Shown: piece by piece, positions 23,379 to 34,459 of the stretch
How the letters are laid out: each line of letters starts with the position of its first letter
Position numbering within the stretch: position 1 is the stretch's first letter
Source of the DNA: Voacanga thouarsii
Lineage: Eukaryota; Streptophyta; Magnoliopsida; Gentianales; Apocynaceae
Direction of reading: 5' to 3'
Assembly (NCBI GenBank): GCA_026120185.1
Contig: JANUWF010001281.1
Coordinates: forward strand, 310,001 to 374,000
DNA length: 64,000 nucleotides
The notes under the pieces: model-generated
Seen by the model: the letters and a program-made list of their open reading frames with translations, nothing else
What the model was told of the DNA's origin: nothing
Databases searched by the model: none
Translations under genes and position numbers: made by a program

Positions 23379-24816
23379 GGTAGGAATAAAGTCTTCTTAG
23401 GCTAGGCCTTTTCTTTATTTCTAGCTTTGATATATATTGGAGTGTATTACACTTAGGGAGTATTACTTCACCCTCCCTTCCTTTAACATTTTTGGTCCTT
23501 TTGGAGAAGCTTTCTTATGTTTATTTTTGTCCAATAAGGACATTGCCAGTTTAAGGGTGGGGGAGTAGTTTGGTAATATTCTTTGTCCAAGTTTTTATTA
23601 GTTATCATAGTGTTTTCTCAGTATCAAGCTAAATTTTTTTCTTGAAAATTTGAAAGTTTGGAGATTTTGGAGCTAACTCGTGCTTATGGAACACGATTAT
23701 GGACGTATTTTATTTTCCCTATTCTTCCCTGTTATTTATTTTGGTCTTTTTGGCTTTACTTTCATTGTTCAATTTTTGGCCACTGAGGACAATGTCTCGT
23801 TTAAGTGTGGGAGGGAGAGTTAAGGTATTGAAGATATTTTTCATATTATTTTTGTGTGAAATTTTTCAAAATTTTTTGTAATTCTTTTTCTTACTTGGAT
23901 ATGAATTTTTGTTATTCATTGGGTGGATTTTTATGAAATTGGTCTATTGGATAGGATATTTTTATAACTTGAGAATTTGGACTAATCTTATTTATGCATT
24001 GGTGTTTGAGTATTATTTGACTCATCTAGTTTGAATATAGAGGATATAATGAATGTGGGAAAAGTTTATTGGCTAACTCTTATATTATGGGTTTAAATTT
24101 TTCTTAGTTTTGAGTTGTGATAAGGAATGTGAGAAGATAGAAGACCTTTAAGTGGAAAACTGTGGAAAATTTTTGGTCAGTTGAAAATTTGAGAAAAATG
24201 AGTTGATTGTTGCTTCCTTTTTGAAGATGAGAAAGTATTATTTTTGCTTAACTATTGGGGTCAATATGGATAGTGAAGAGAAATCCACTTTATTGAGGCT
24301 ATTAATTCCCAAGAGCAAAAAAGAGGAAAGATGTTGAAAAAAATGATGAGTGATGACTAAAAGGGGGCCAATACGGTGTGTGAAGAGAAATCCATACAGT
24401 CGAGGCTATCAATTCCCTAAGTCATTAAAAAAAAATGGAGTGTTTTCCTTGCATCATAACTTAAGTTGTGTAATTTTTAGATTTATAATGCTTGAGTTGG
24501 TAGATGGCTTGACTTGTGTGATTCATGTTATCTATATTTGTACTTGACAGGTGAAATAGTTTGCTTAGACTAAGATATAAACTTGATTAATTTGACTTCA
24601 AGAGTTTTTTTATGTCTCATCAAATGTTTCAAAGTTTGAATTTTTTTCAAAGGGTTTGTTGAATGGAAAGTGTTGTATCTAAAGTTTGAAAGGGAGTTAT
24701 AATCCTTGAAATGTTTCAAATTATTGGAATGAGAAAAATCTTTTGTGTTTTATTGATGATTTTCTTGGCTTAAAATGTTTTGCTTGGGGACAAGTACAAG
24801 TTCAACTGTGGGGAAT
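23379..24816 (+). other. Athila-like 3' UTR, 5'-truncated
   Basis: From GGTAGGAATAAAGTCTTCTT onward it is similar to 49899-50300 and to 12170-13317. It carries two internal purine-tract-like motifs (23530-23577 and 23778-23818) and a final one, GGGGACAAG with GTGGGGAAT (24787-24816), just before the LTR. A block of about 55 bp at 24256-24310 (GGGTCAATATGG, GAAGAGAAATCCA, GAGGCTATTAATTCCC) is repeated imperfectly at 24362-24420. No protein gene is recognisable. Confidence 0.7.
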
Positions 24817-26242
24817 TGATAGGGGCTAAAATAATCACTATTTTCCCAATTATTTGAGGTCAATTTGAGATACTTTAGATGTAAAAACTAGGTGTATTTC
24901 TTCCTATTTGACATTTTGCTTGTGAAAAGTATTTTTGACAAATTTGTGCAGATTTGAGTTAATTTCGAACAAAATTAGAGAAATTCCAAAACACACATGA
25001 TGCCAGGCCCAGCAAATGCACCCGGTGCCAGGTCCATTCTTGAATAGAAGAAAAACAAAGCAAAAATTTAGTGCAAAAATAGAACTTACCTGGCACTAGG
25101 TGGGTCGAAGGGACCCGGTGCCATGTCCATTCTAGACAAGTGAAATCATATGCACCAATTTGAGAAATTTTCAATGATTTTGGTACGTTCTGAATCCTAC
25201 TGGGCTAAGACTATCTCAAGCAACGAATTTAGCACCAATGAAGCCTATAAAAGCAAGAAAAAAAACACAAGAGAAAAAAGGGGGATTAAAGGTGAATTCA
25301 AAAAGCAAATTAGAAAATCACTCATTGAATGAAGAATTCATCAAATCAAGAAGGGTTGTTCAAGAGAGTCTTCAAAAGAGAAGAAAGAGGTTTGTCCATG
25401 AGTTCTTTCTTTTACCTTTGTTTTCTTGTTCTTAAACAATGAAGTATTCAATGTCTTCATTGTAGTTTGACATTATTTTGGGATTCATGGTTTTGGATTA
25501 ATTTAGTTATTTAATCAATTTTCTATCATCCTTAGTATTTGATTACTTGTTATCAATAGTTATTGATGGGGTTCTTCTAATTAACTTAGGAAATGATGTT
25601 AGGAGTTCATTTCATTGATTTCATCTTTGTCAAATCTTAATGGATTTGGAAAATGAAGTTAAGATTAAAGGGCTAAAGTGATCAAATGTTAAGTTGATTT
25701 CACCTCGAATAAAAGGTCATTAGCTAATTTCAACTTTATGAGGAATTGAGTTTAATACGTGTTTTGATTATGTTGGTTTGATTGGGAAATCTACTAATTT
25801 AATCAAAATACAATGATTCCATAGATTAGGAAAGAAGTGGAGTCTATATAAGTAGATCCATGACTTGGAAAACAATTGAATTTTACTTTATATTTATTCA
25901 TGATGCCAAGATGATAATTAAATGAGATAATTACTAGATGATTCATTATCATGTGTTGTAGGATAATTGTCTAAATTGTATATTCCTATATCCTTGAGTT
26001 GTATATATTTTTTTATTTTTATTTTTATTATTTTATCACTTTATTTGGGTCAATTAAAAAGTAAATGAAAAGTGACTACTATGTATTTGTTCCTTTGAGG
26101 ATCGATACTTGTTAATTCTCTAAACTATGCTTGCGATGAGTATACTTGCTCATATATGTATTTTGAAATTAATATTTTAATTAAAACTTGACTAATGGAT
26201 AGATTTAAATTTGATGATTTTTATACACCCAAAATTTACGCA
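24817..26242 (+). repeat. 3' LTR of Athila-like element
   Basis: It starts TGATAGGGGCTAAAATAATC directly after a purine tract and ends ATACACCCAAAATTTACGCA at 26242 (1426 bp). It has TATAAAAG at 25246-25253 and GC-rich CCGGTGCCAGG-type words near 25020 and 25110. The late block GAGGATCGATACTTGTTAAT matches the LTR at 13318-16396. No primer site follows; instead the chromovirus integrase begins at once, so this element inserted into, or was joined to, the chromovirus. Confidence 0.85.
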
Positions 26243-27420
26243 TGATCTCTTTTTTCAAACTCAAGATCTTTTCTTCGTTGATCAGCATAACTCTTCAGCC
26301 AGCTCTAAGCAGCTGCTAACCTTACCTTGATCATTTTGACTATTTGTCGTGATTTCTCAATATCTAAGACATCTTATGCATCTTGTTTTTTCCCTAAGCT
26401 TTCCCAGTATAGAGGTGACTGGCATTTTCTTTCATACAATGCTTAAATGGAGCCATCCCAATAGATGCTTGATAGCTATTATTGTATAAAAATTCAGCAT
26501 AAACCAAATTATCAATCCACTTAGTATCAAAATCCAATGTACATACTTGTTACATATCTTTCAAAATCTGGACCACTAGTTCTATTTGACAGTCTGTTTG
26601 TGAATGTGCTATAGTACCAAACTTCAAGATAGTCCCATATATTTATTGAAGTTTCCTCCAAAAATATGAAGCGAACCTTGGGTCACGATCAGACACAATA
26701 CTAGAAAGAACTCCATGTAGTCTTATTACCTCTTCTGGATATATCTTACTCAGCCTCTCCAAGGAGTCCTATTTATTAATAGGAATAAAATGTGCTGATT
26801 TAGTCAATTGGTCTACTATAACCTAAATAGTATCTTATTGTCCCACTATTATTGGTAGTCCTATTATGAAATCTATTGTAATTTCATCCCACTTCCATTG
26901 TGTTGCAGGTAAAGGTTGCAGTAAGCCTGTGGGTCGTTGCTGTTCAGCTTTTACCTTCTAGCAAGTAAGGCATTGAGCTACATATTCAAAGATATTCTTT
27001 TTCATTCCTACCCACCAGTAATGTCTCTTCAGATCATTATACATCTTCACAACTCTAGGGTGGATTATATACTTATTTCGATAAGCTTTAGCTAAAATAT
27101 CCCTTTTAAGCTCATCTTGCCTTAGTATAGAATACTAACCTTAAAATAGAATTATTCAAGCATCATCTACATGAAAATCATTTTCCTCCTTATCTCTTTC
27201 TTGAGCCACAACTTTTTGCAATTCATTATCTTCCTCTTGAGCTTCGTTCAACTATTGTAAAAAAAATAGGTTAGATTGAAACATTACTCATCCTTATTTG
27301 CCCTGTATTCATATACGTTTCTAATTCTAGGGTTTGCACTACTCGGAGTGCGGATAATTTTGACTTCTTACTTAGTGCATCTGCCACCACATTTGCCTTT
27401 CCAAGGTGGTATTTGATTGG
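26243..27420 (-). pseudogene. Chromovirus integrase, truncated by the Athila-like LTR
   Basis: On the minus strand the frames read [62 protein letters not shown] and DFDTKWIDNLVYAEFLYNNS, as in Tekay/Del integrases with the D, D catalytic blocks visible. Stops and shifts are many. The frame ends at 26243 in KSYADQRRKDLEFE, just before the usual FLRVSP block, so the integrase C-terminus, any chromodomain and the 3' LTR are absent on this side. It would have acted on element cDNA in the nucleus. Confidence 0.88.
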
Positions 27421-28670
27421 ACATCGATACTCTTCTAAAAATTCCATCCTTCTTCTCTAACGTATATTGAAATCTTTGTAAGTGAAAATATACTTCAGAC
27501 TTTTGTGATCTGTGACAACTTCAAATTCAGTGCTATATAAATAATGCCTCCATTTCTCTAATGTAAAAATAATTACTACCAACTCCAAGTCATAAGCGGG
27601 GTATTTCTCTTCATGACATTTTAACTTTCTAGAGATATAGGCTATTACCCTCTTCTCTTGCATTAGTACTCCTCCTAAACCTTCATTTGATACATCAGTA
27701 TACACCTCATAAGTTTTATATATTACCAATAATGCCAAGACTATGTTGTATTTAATTTCTATTTCAGCCCTTGAAAAATCTTTTCACATATCTTCGTCCA
27801 AATGAAAAGAACTTTCTTTTGGGTTAATTGTGTTAAAGGAGAAGCAATATTAGAAAATTCCTTAATGAATCTCCTATAATATTCGACTAATCCAAAGAAA
27901 CTTCATACTTCTGTTGGGTTCCTCAGTCGTTTGTAGTTCATCACTGCTTCAACTTTCGTCGAGTCTACTATAATTCCTTCTTTCGATATCACATGCCCCA
28001 AAAAAGCTACTTGCTCCAACCAGAATTCACATTTACTAAATTTGGCATGTAGCCTTGCCTCCCGTAATTTCTTAAGTATTTTTTGTAGGTTTATCTCATC
28101 ATGCTCCTGAGGGTTTGAGGGATATACCAGAATATCATCATTAAAGATAACAACAAATCCAAGAAGGTTTGAAACACTCGGTGCATCAAATCCATGAATA
28201 TTGCGGGAGCATTTGTGACACCCAAGGGTATCACTACAAACTCATAATGTCCATATCGGGTATTAAATGCGGTTTTAGGGATGTCCTTCTCCCTGTGTTA
28301 TTCTTACCTTAGGCCCGATTTAGAAAACCATCCCACTTCTTGTAACTGAGGAAATAGTTCATCAACCATAGGTAATGGATATTTATTTTTCACTGTTATC
28401 GTATTTAAACCGCAGCAATCTATGCTTTTCCTCAATGTTCTATCTTTCTTCTTGTCAAATAATACAAGTGCTCCCTAAAGAGATGCACCAGGTCAAATAA
28501 CCCTTTACTCCAACAATTCTTGCAACTGTTTCTTAAGTTCTTTTAATTTTATTGGGGCTATCCTATAAGGTGTTTTGGAGACAGGTTTGGCTATTGGTAG
28601 TAAATCGATAGTGAATTCCACTTCTCTTTCGGGCGGTAATTCTTTTAATTTCGAAGGAAATACATCCAAG
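27421..28670 (-). pseudogene. Chromovirus reverse transcriptase and RNase H
   Basis: RNase H at 27457-27738 reads YEVYTDVSNEGLGGVLMQ, RVIAYISRKLKCHEEKYPAY, DLELVVIIFTLEKWRHYLY and TDHKSLKYIFT, with all main blocks present. The RT half above it is broken: the YxDD block reads FNDDILVY near 28110-28130, followed by LREARLHAKFSKCEFWLEQV and SFFGLVEYYRRFIKEF. The close fit to Tekay/Del-type chromoviruses (YIFTxKDxNxR) sets the lineage. Frameshifts occur near 27740 and 28300. Confidence 0.88.
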
Positions 28671-29181
28671 TGTTCACACACTATTGGAACATCCTCAGCT
28701 TTTTCACTTCACTTGGCTTATTCAAGAGATAAGACATATATCCAACATATTCTTTCTGGATTAATTTCCGCGCCTTGACTCTAGATATTAGAGCATTGGC
28801 TTTCTTCCTTTGATCTCCCATAAATTCTATGATAGCCTTCCCAAGTTTACAGAATCGTACTATCTTACATCTCCAATCAAACTGGGCATGATGTTGAAAC
28901 AACCAATCCATCCCTAAAAAATCATCATAGTCCACTATAGGTAAACAGATCAAATCTCCTTTTAATACTACACCACCCACTAAAATTTCACACTCCATAT
29001 AGATTGTTTCACCACTCATTTTTTTTCCTAACAGAGTGTTAAAAATCATTTGATAAGGAGCTTCCTTACTTTTAGCTCCCACAATTTCAAGAAAAGAATT
29101 TAAAATAAATAAATGCATACTGCTATAGTCTATTAAAGTTTTAGTAGTTCTATTGAAAATAGTAATCATACCTTGCACCAC
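28671..29181 (-). pseudogene. Chromovirus retropepsin domain
   Basis: A frame of 166 codons reads GMITIFNRTTKTLIDYSSMH, then YMECEILVGG and DYDDFLGMDWLFQHHAQFDW. The active site, normally IDSGSTHSF, reads IDYSSMHLF: the aspartate remains, but the S-G pair does not. DFLGMDWL is the conserved second block of chromovirus proteases. The protease would have cut the gag-pol precursor. Confidence 0.85.
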
Positions 29182-30240
29182 AATAGCAAGTTTGAGTCCA
29201 CTCTATCTAGCGCAACCACTTGCACTTTCACCTTAGGCTTATTGGGTCCTTATTTGGATGTAGAAGGTTGGCCTTGAGTTCCTCTTGTCATCCCAAGCCT
29301 CTGCCTATATAGTTTCCATGAGAGCTACTCCGTCCTGGTATGTGTCTACTGTGCCGACAATTAAAAAGTTTATGTCCTTCCTCCCAACAATTATAACATT
29401 TTATTATTAGCCTCGCTCTCATTATATTTTCTTATTTCTAGATCTTTTTCTTCTTTAACCATTTAGGCCCTCCTGGTCTTTTATAATTGGTGTTTCTTAA
29501 TCCATTCTGACTCCTTTATTTGGCCTGCTCCGAGATCTTCTCTTTCAATTTTTTATGCAATCTCTACGCAGCATTATAAATGGGTGGGGCCATACTTAGT
29601 ATACTCTTTTTAGTTCTGGGTATAAGGCTATGAAAAAGCATGGAACTTGATTCGGCTCTGCTTGTACCATCAAAGAACTATATTTGGAAAGTCAAGTAAA
29701 TTCCGCATCATATTATCCTATGGTTCTATTTCCTTAGGTAAAGTTTTGGAATTCATATTCTTTCCATTCAACTACCCAACGGGCAATAAATTGATTTCTA
29801 AAGCTTACTTTGAAATTAGCCCATTCCTATTTCTTCTTGTCCTTCTTACGTGTCCACCAATCCCTAGTAGGGCCCACGAAATCAGAATGTGAAAAATTTT
29901 ACCTTATGTTGTTCCAAATAATTTAAAGTAGCAAAAATATTTTCTATATACTCTATCCAAGCCCTTGACTCTTGTTCTTAATAAGGTCTCCCATAAAACT
30001 GAGAGGGAAGAAATTTCAAAAACATTCTAATGCCTTATTAGCTTCAACTTCCCTTTTTTATTCTTCCCGATTATTTACTTCCATTGCCTGCTATAATGCC
30101 GCAGTCATTCTTTGAAAGGTTTATATCATCATGCTATCCATAAGTGTAGCTTGGGTTCCATTAGCTGAAGATTCTTCAGCCTGTGACTCTGGGTGGTTTC
30201 GCATAGCTCATTGAGGTGGCACTTGTAATATATTATATAC
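29182..30240 (-). pseudogene. Chromovirus gag with CCHC zinc knuckle
   Basis: The minus strand codes, in shifting frames, for SRAWIEYIENIFATLNYLEQ, KVKFFTFRFRGPTRDWW and NFKVSFRNQF, the usual Ty3/gypsy gag domain. A complete CX2CX4HX4C knuckle (CYNCWEEGHKLFNC) lies at 29357-29398. Several stops are present. Above it, to 30240, are low-identity N-terminal remnants. Gag packages the RNA. Confidence 0.82.
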
Positions 30241-30550
30241 ATAGTTTTTAGGATAAGGTCACCTATATATCTTCATTGAAATACTACGAGCAACATATAG
30301 TAATATAAGAATAAGTAAGATCCAAGTAGTAGTAAATATTTCACATGGCTTATATTTCACCAAACATAGTTTTTCTAAGTACAAAATTGCGTGTACTAGA
30401 ACGCTGATATCTGCCGCTACACTGCAAAACTATGTGCATTAGCACATTGGCACTACCGCTACAAACCTAGCATATGTACATAGAACTACATGCACCGAAC
30501 TAGATTTTTACATATAACCACTCACTCACTGTGACCGTGCTACAAACCTT

Positions 30551-30563
30551 GGATTTGATACCA
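30551..30563 (-). promoter_or_regulatory. Primer binding site (tRNA-iMet type) of the chromovirus
   Basis: The minus strand reads TGGTATCAAATCC, four bases after the LTR end at 30568. It is close to the usual TGGTATCAGAGCC. It fixes the LTR at 30568-34339 as the 5' LTR and the element as minus-strand. From here to 30240 no coding is seen. Confidence 0.85.
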
Positions 30564-30567
30564 ACTC

Positions 30568-32498
30568 TGACACCCCTCTCAATATATCGTCAGGATCGTA
30601 ATAATTCAGAAGCTTGCAATAAATAGGGGGTCACCCCATTTGAGTTCCTAGATAAGAAGTCTATATAACATTCAAAACATAGCCAAGGTAATAAGAGAAC
30701 AAACTATTACATTGTAATCATAGTCATAATAGGCATAATAAAGTGTCTACAATTGATAGAAAATACTTTATACCCTAATATTAATTAGCCGGGTACTAAA
30801 GTTGTGGAATGCGGAGTGTAATCTATTGCCTTCATTTCAATGCTGCGGACCTCTACTCTCGAGTCCTAAGGAAAGAAAGTAAAATACAGGTGTGAGTATT
30901 TTACACTCAGTGAGCCCCATAAATACTAGTGGTGTCCTATGCAAAAATTTGTGTGATAAAATCATGACATGCTTTTGTACAGTAAGAAAAAGAGTTTATC
31001 AAATTTTGCACTAAAAACAACTCTACAACTATGTTACCCTAGTTTTTCCTAAAGACAAACTCATAACTTAGCAGGAAAAACATTCAACCAAGATTTATAA
31101 AAAAATCTTAAAGACGATTGGAAAATCAGTTTTATCAATAATACAGCCCCACAATTTCAGAAAAGTAGGCAATTTTCTTCACAGAAAGTTGACCTACAGC
31201 CTTCGGTTAATATTAGCTATTATGCTAAAGAGCGAGCCTACAGGACTCAACCATTTATAGTCAGAGTGGAAGTGCATAACAATACACCACCTCACTAATC
31301 AAGGTATTTTACTTGCCACCATAGGCCCAAAGTCCCAAATCTTGGCATCAACGACTATCGAGGTGATAAGGGGTTGAATACACAGGTGTCCCCACTCAGC
31401 ATGAATGAACAACCCACAAATATGTGCGCTTGGTCATATATGCCAGCATTTTTCGCCGATGGCAATTGCCAGAGATCAAAATAGCTAGAAAGGGATGGCT
31501 ATTTCCTATGTCATGTCGCTTCATTTGGAGTTTGACAACTCACAAAACTGATCAAGCTACTTGGGGGTATCACCCTCTAATGTAAGCTAGTACATAGATA
31601 AAAGGCCCTTGCTGAGTACTCAATGCTTTCAATAGTTCACAAGATCAGTCTGCTATCACAATTCTCATAGGAATATCCTAAAAAATAATTTTCCAGGCCA
31701 AAACATTGTTTTCCAAAGATTGATTTCATACCGAGAACTTAGTCTCTAAAACCATAGAGTCGAAGGATAAAATGTCCTTCACGCATTATAAATCATTCTT
31801 TAAGTGTATTTGTCAAAATTTCACATAGTCGAGCCAAAAAGTGATTTTATTCAGCAACTCCATAATTTTCAAAAAAAAAATTAAACTCAACGATTTCATA
31901 AATCATCATGCCTCATTGTTTTAGAAATCACATTTCTTTCCAAGTGAAGAAATCTTAATTTCATATGATTGTGTCATAAATCATGAAATGTAAGCTATAT
32001 TCTCAAATCATAAGTGAGAATAAAGCCATTGAATAAATATTTGTGTGTAGAAAACATTCATGTTCCAAAAGATTATAAATTTCTTATAGAAATCCTTTAT
32101 TTCAATATAACAAGGATTCTATGTTTAGGAAAACTAAAGGTTTATTTCACATATTTTCATGCTTGTAAAATATTTAGTCATCAAGACCATAAAACATCGT
32201 TTGCATGAAATATATGTATTCATCATTTCAAACCATATCATGGTATAAAAGCATGCTTATACAGGAAACCCACATTTTTTCTTAGAAAAACCAGAGTATA
32301 GTACTCATGTTATGAAAACCAACTAGCATTCATTGTTTTAGAAAAGCTAAGAGGACTCGCCCTATGTCCTTGCTATTTGAACTATAATGTGCTTAAGCTT
32401 CACTAATTCAAATAGGATACACTCACACCTTCATCATAGATTGATTTTTGCTTCACTTAGTAACCATTGATTTCAGTTCACTTAGTAACCATAAGTTC

Positions 32499-32545
<47 letters not shown>

Positions 32546-34339
32546 AAGGAAATTAATCATTTCCTTACTTCCAATTTCCATCACATAGCAAAATATTCTT
32601 CTACATATTTAGACTATGTTGGTCCTCCTTAACCTATCCACTTCTTCATTCCTCTATTTACCTTGTTCACATGCCATTTGCAAGACTTCTCACATCATTC
32701 ATTTATTTTCCTCATTGAATGGCATAATTCACAAATGCATTTATTCTTAAATTCTGCATTTTTCTTCTTGTGACAAGCCTTAGTATTTTGGTCATAACTT
32801 TTGATCCACAAGTCTAAATGCCCTCAAACTTGTGCCAAAATACTCCTACAACTTTTAGCCACAAATCCATACCTATTATTCAGTCAGATCATTCACCGTT
32901 TGCAAACCACTGCAGGAGCAAGTTTGCGGTTCATCACAGCAATTCACAATTCCTTCACTCAATTCATTCTTCTATTCATTATTCTTGTTCTTAACCTTTC
33001 TTTGTCACTTTGTTAAGTTCATAAGCCATCTAAACATCACTGATTCAGTGTATGTTCAGCTATGAAGAACACCAACTCACCATACTATCGCTGAACAAAA
33101 ATGATAGCCATATCATAGGTATTAACATGGTTGATTTAATCACCAAAATAGCTATTTCACATTAATCATTCATTTGTTCAATTAATACCAAATGAACTGC
33201 CAACTTTTCCCTTCAAAATCTGCTTCATATCAGTCCCAAACACCACAAGAATTATACCAAAATATTCCCCAAGACAACCAGTTCATACTTTCTTCAAAAT
33301 AACATCAAAACCAAAATTCTTCATAAATCACTGTAACTATTTTATACTTTTTTTTTCTCTACAATATTCATACCAAAATAATCACCGTAAAACATAGAGC
33401 AACTTTAATTCATGAAGCTTGATATTTTACCTTGCGTATGATGAATTCCAAATGATTTTTCCTCTAATTACCTCTTCCCACTTCTTTTTCTCTTTCTTTT
33501 TCCTCTTTTCTCTTGTTTTTCTTGTTTTTCTCTAGCTTTTCTCTCCTGTCTCTTCTTTCCTTGTTATGGCCGAATGGTGTGTATATATATAGATACACTC
33601 CCACCGCCATTTTTCTCTGTTGTTTAGATATGGGATGTTTGCTTCAAAACTTGGTTAAACATAGTCGACAATTGTAGACTAGTTTTGTAATCTTATGAAT
33701 AAGCTTTATTATTTTCTTTCTATTTTTTCTTTTCTATTTCTTTATTTTTCATCTTGGCCGGCTGCTTTCTTCTCCTCTTTACCACCATTACTTGCTTCTT
33801 AATGGTGAATTTCACCATGTGACCAATAATGGTCATTTTAAATAACACAAGTCATTTTTGCTTTAAATGACTTAAAAATTCCTTTGAAGTAATTTAATGC
33901 TTTTCATAATTAATATCTAACTTCATATTATTTTTCATATCAAATTCCATTTCCTCTTCCTTTTATTAAGATTTTAATAGCCTTTCTACCTTTCTTTCAC
34001 ATAACCCATAAAATGCATTTTTGAGCATTTTCTCATTTTTCTTCTTTAACCATGGTTACCTATGTGATTCAAGGGTAACCGAAATCAAGGTTATTATACA
34101 TCCCAATAAAAAAAACCATGGTTATGCATTGTCTTTTGGTATGTCTCAGATTTTTCATATCGCGTCCCGATTTTTCTCTATTTACAGTCGAAAATTACAC
34201 CGATGTCCCTTAAAATTTTTGTTCCACTAAAACGTTCATCTCATTATACTAATCAACTTTTGTTCTGGGCCTTCATACATATTCTCACTTATTACAGAGT
34301 AGTAACTAGTTAAAGTACACAACGGGGAGAGGTGTTACA
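30568..34339 (-). repeat. 5' LTR of the chromovirus (Tekay/Del type)
   Basis: The LTR is 3772 bp. It begins, on the minus strand, TGTAACACCTCTCCCCG at 34339 and ends GAGGGGTGTCA at 30568. The great length fits Tekay/Del. A TA-rich promoter-like stretch (GTATCTATATATATACACA on the minus strand) lies near 33580, followed downstream by a GA-rich leader. An (AT)19 microsatellite is at 32504-32541. ORFs within it have no recognisable domain. The outer flank at 34340-34344 is TATTT; the partner is lost with the 3' LTR. Confidence 0.85.
32504..32541. repeat. (AT)n microsatellite
   Basis: Nineteen uninterrupted AT units inside the chromovirus 5' LTR. It is probably a slippage product and likely to vary in length between individuals. 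Confidence 0.97.
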
Positions 34340-34459
34340 TATTTCACAAAACCTCTTGATGCTACGCAATTTTAAGAATTGTGAACAACATTAGGCCATT
34401 GTTCACTTTGACATACAAAGCCGTAGTTATGTCAAACTTGTATATAGAAATCTCTTTTT
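34340..34459. other. Unassigned AT-rich gap
   Basis: This short stretch lies between the chromovirus LTR end and the first recognisable part of the LINE. It has no ORF or motif I can name. It may be LINE 5' UTR or the target DNA of the chromovirus. Confidence 0.4.
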
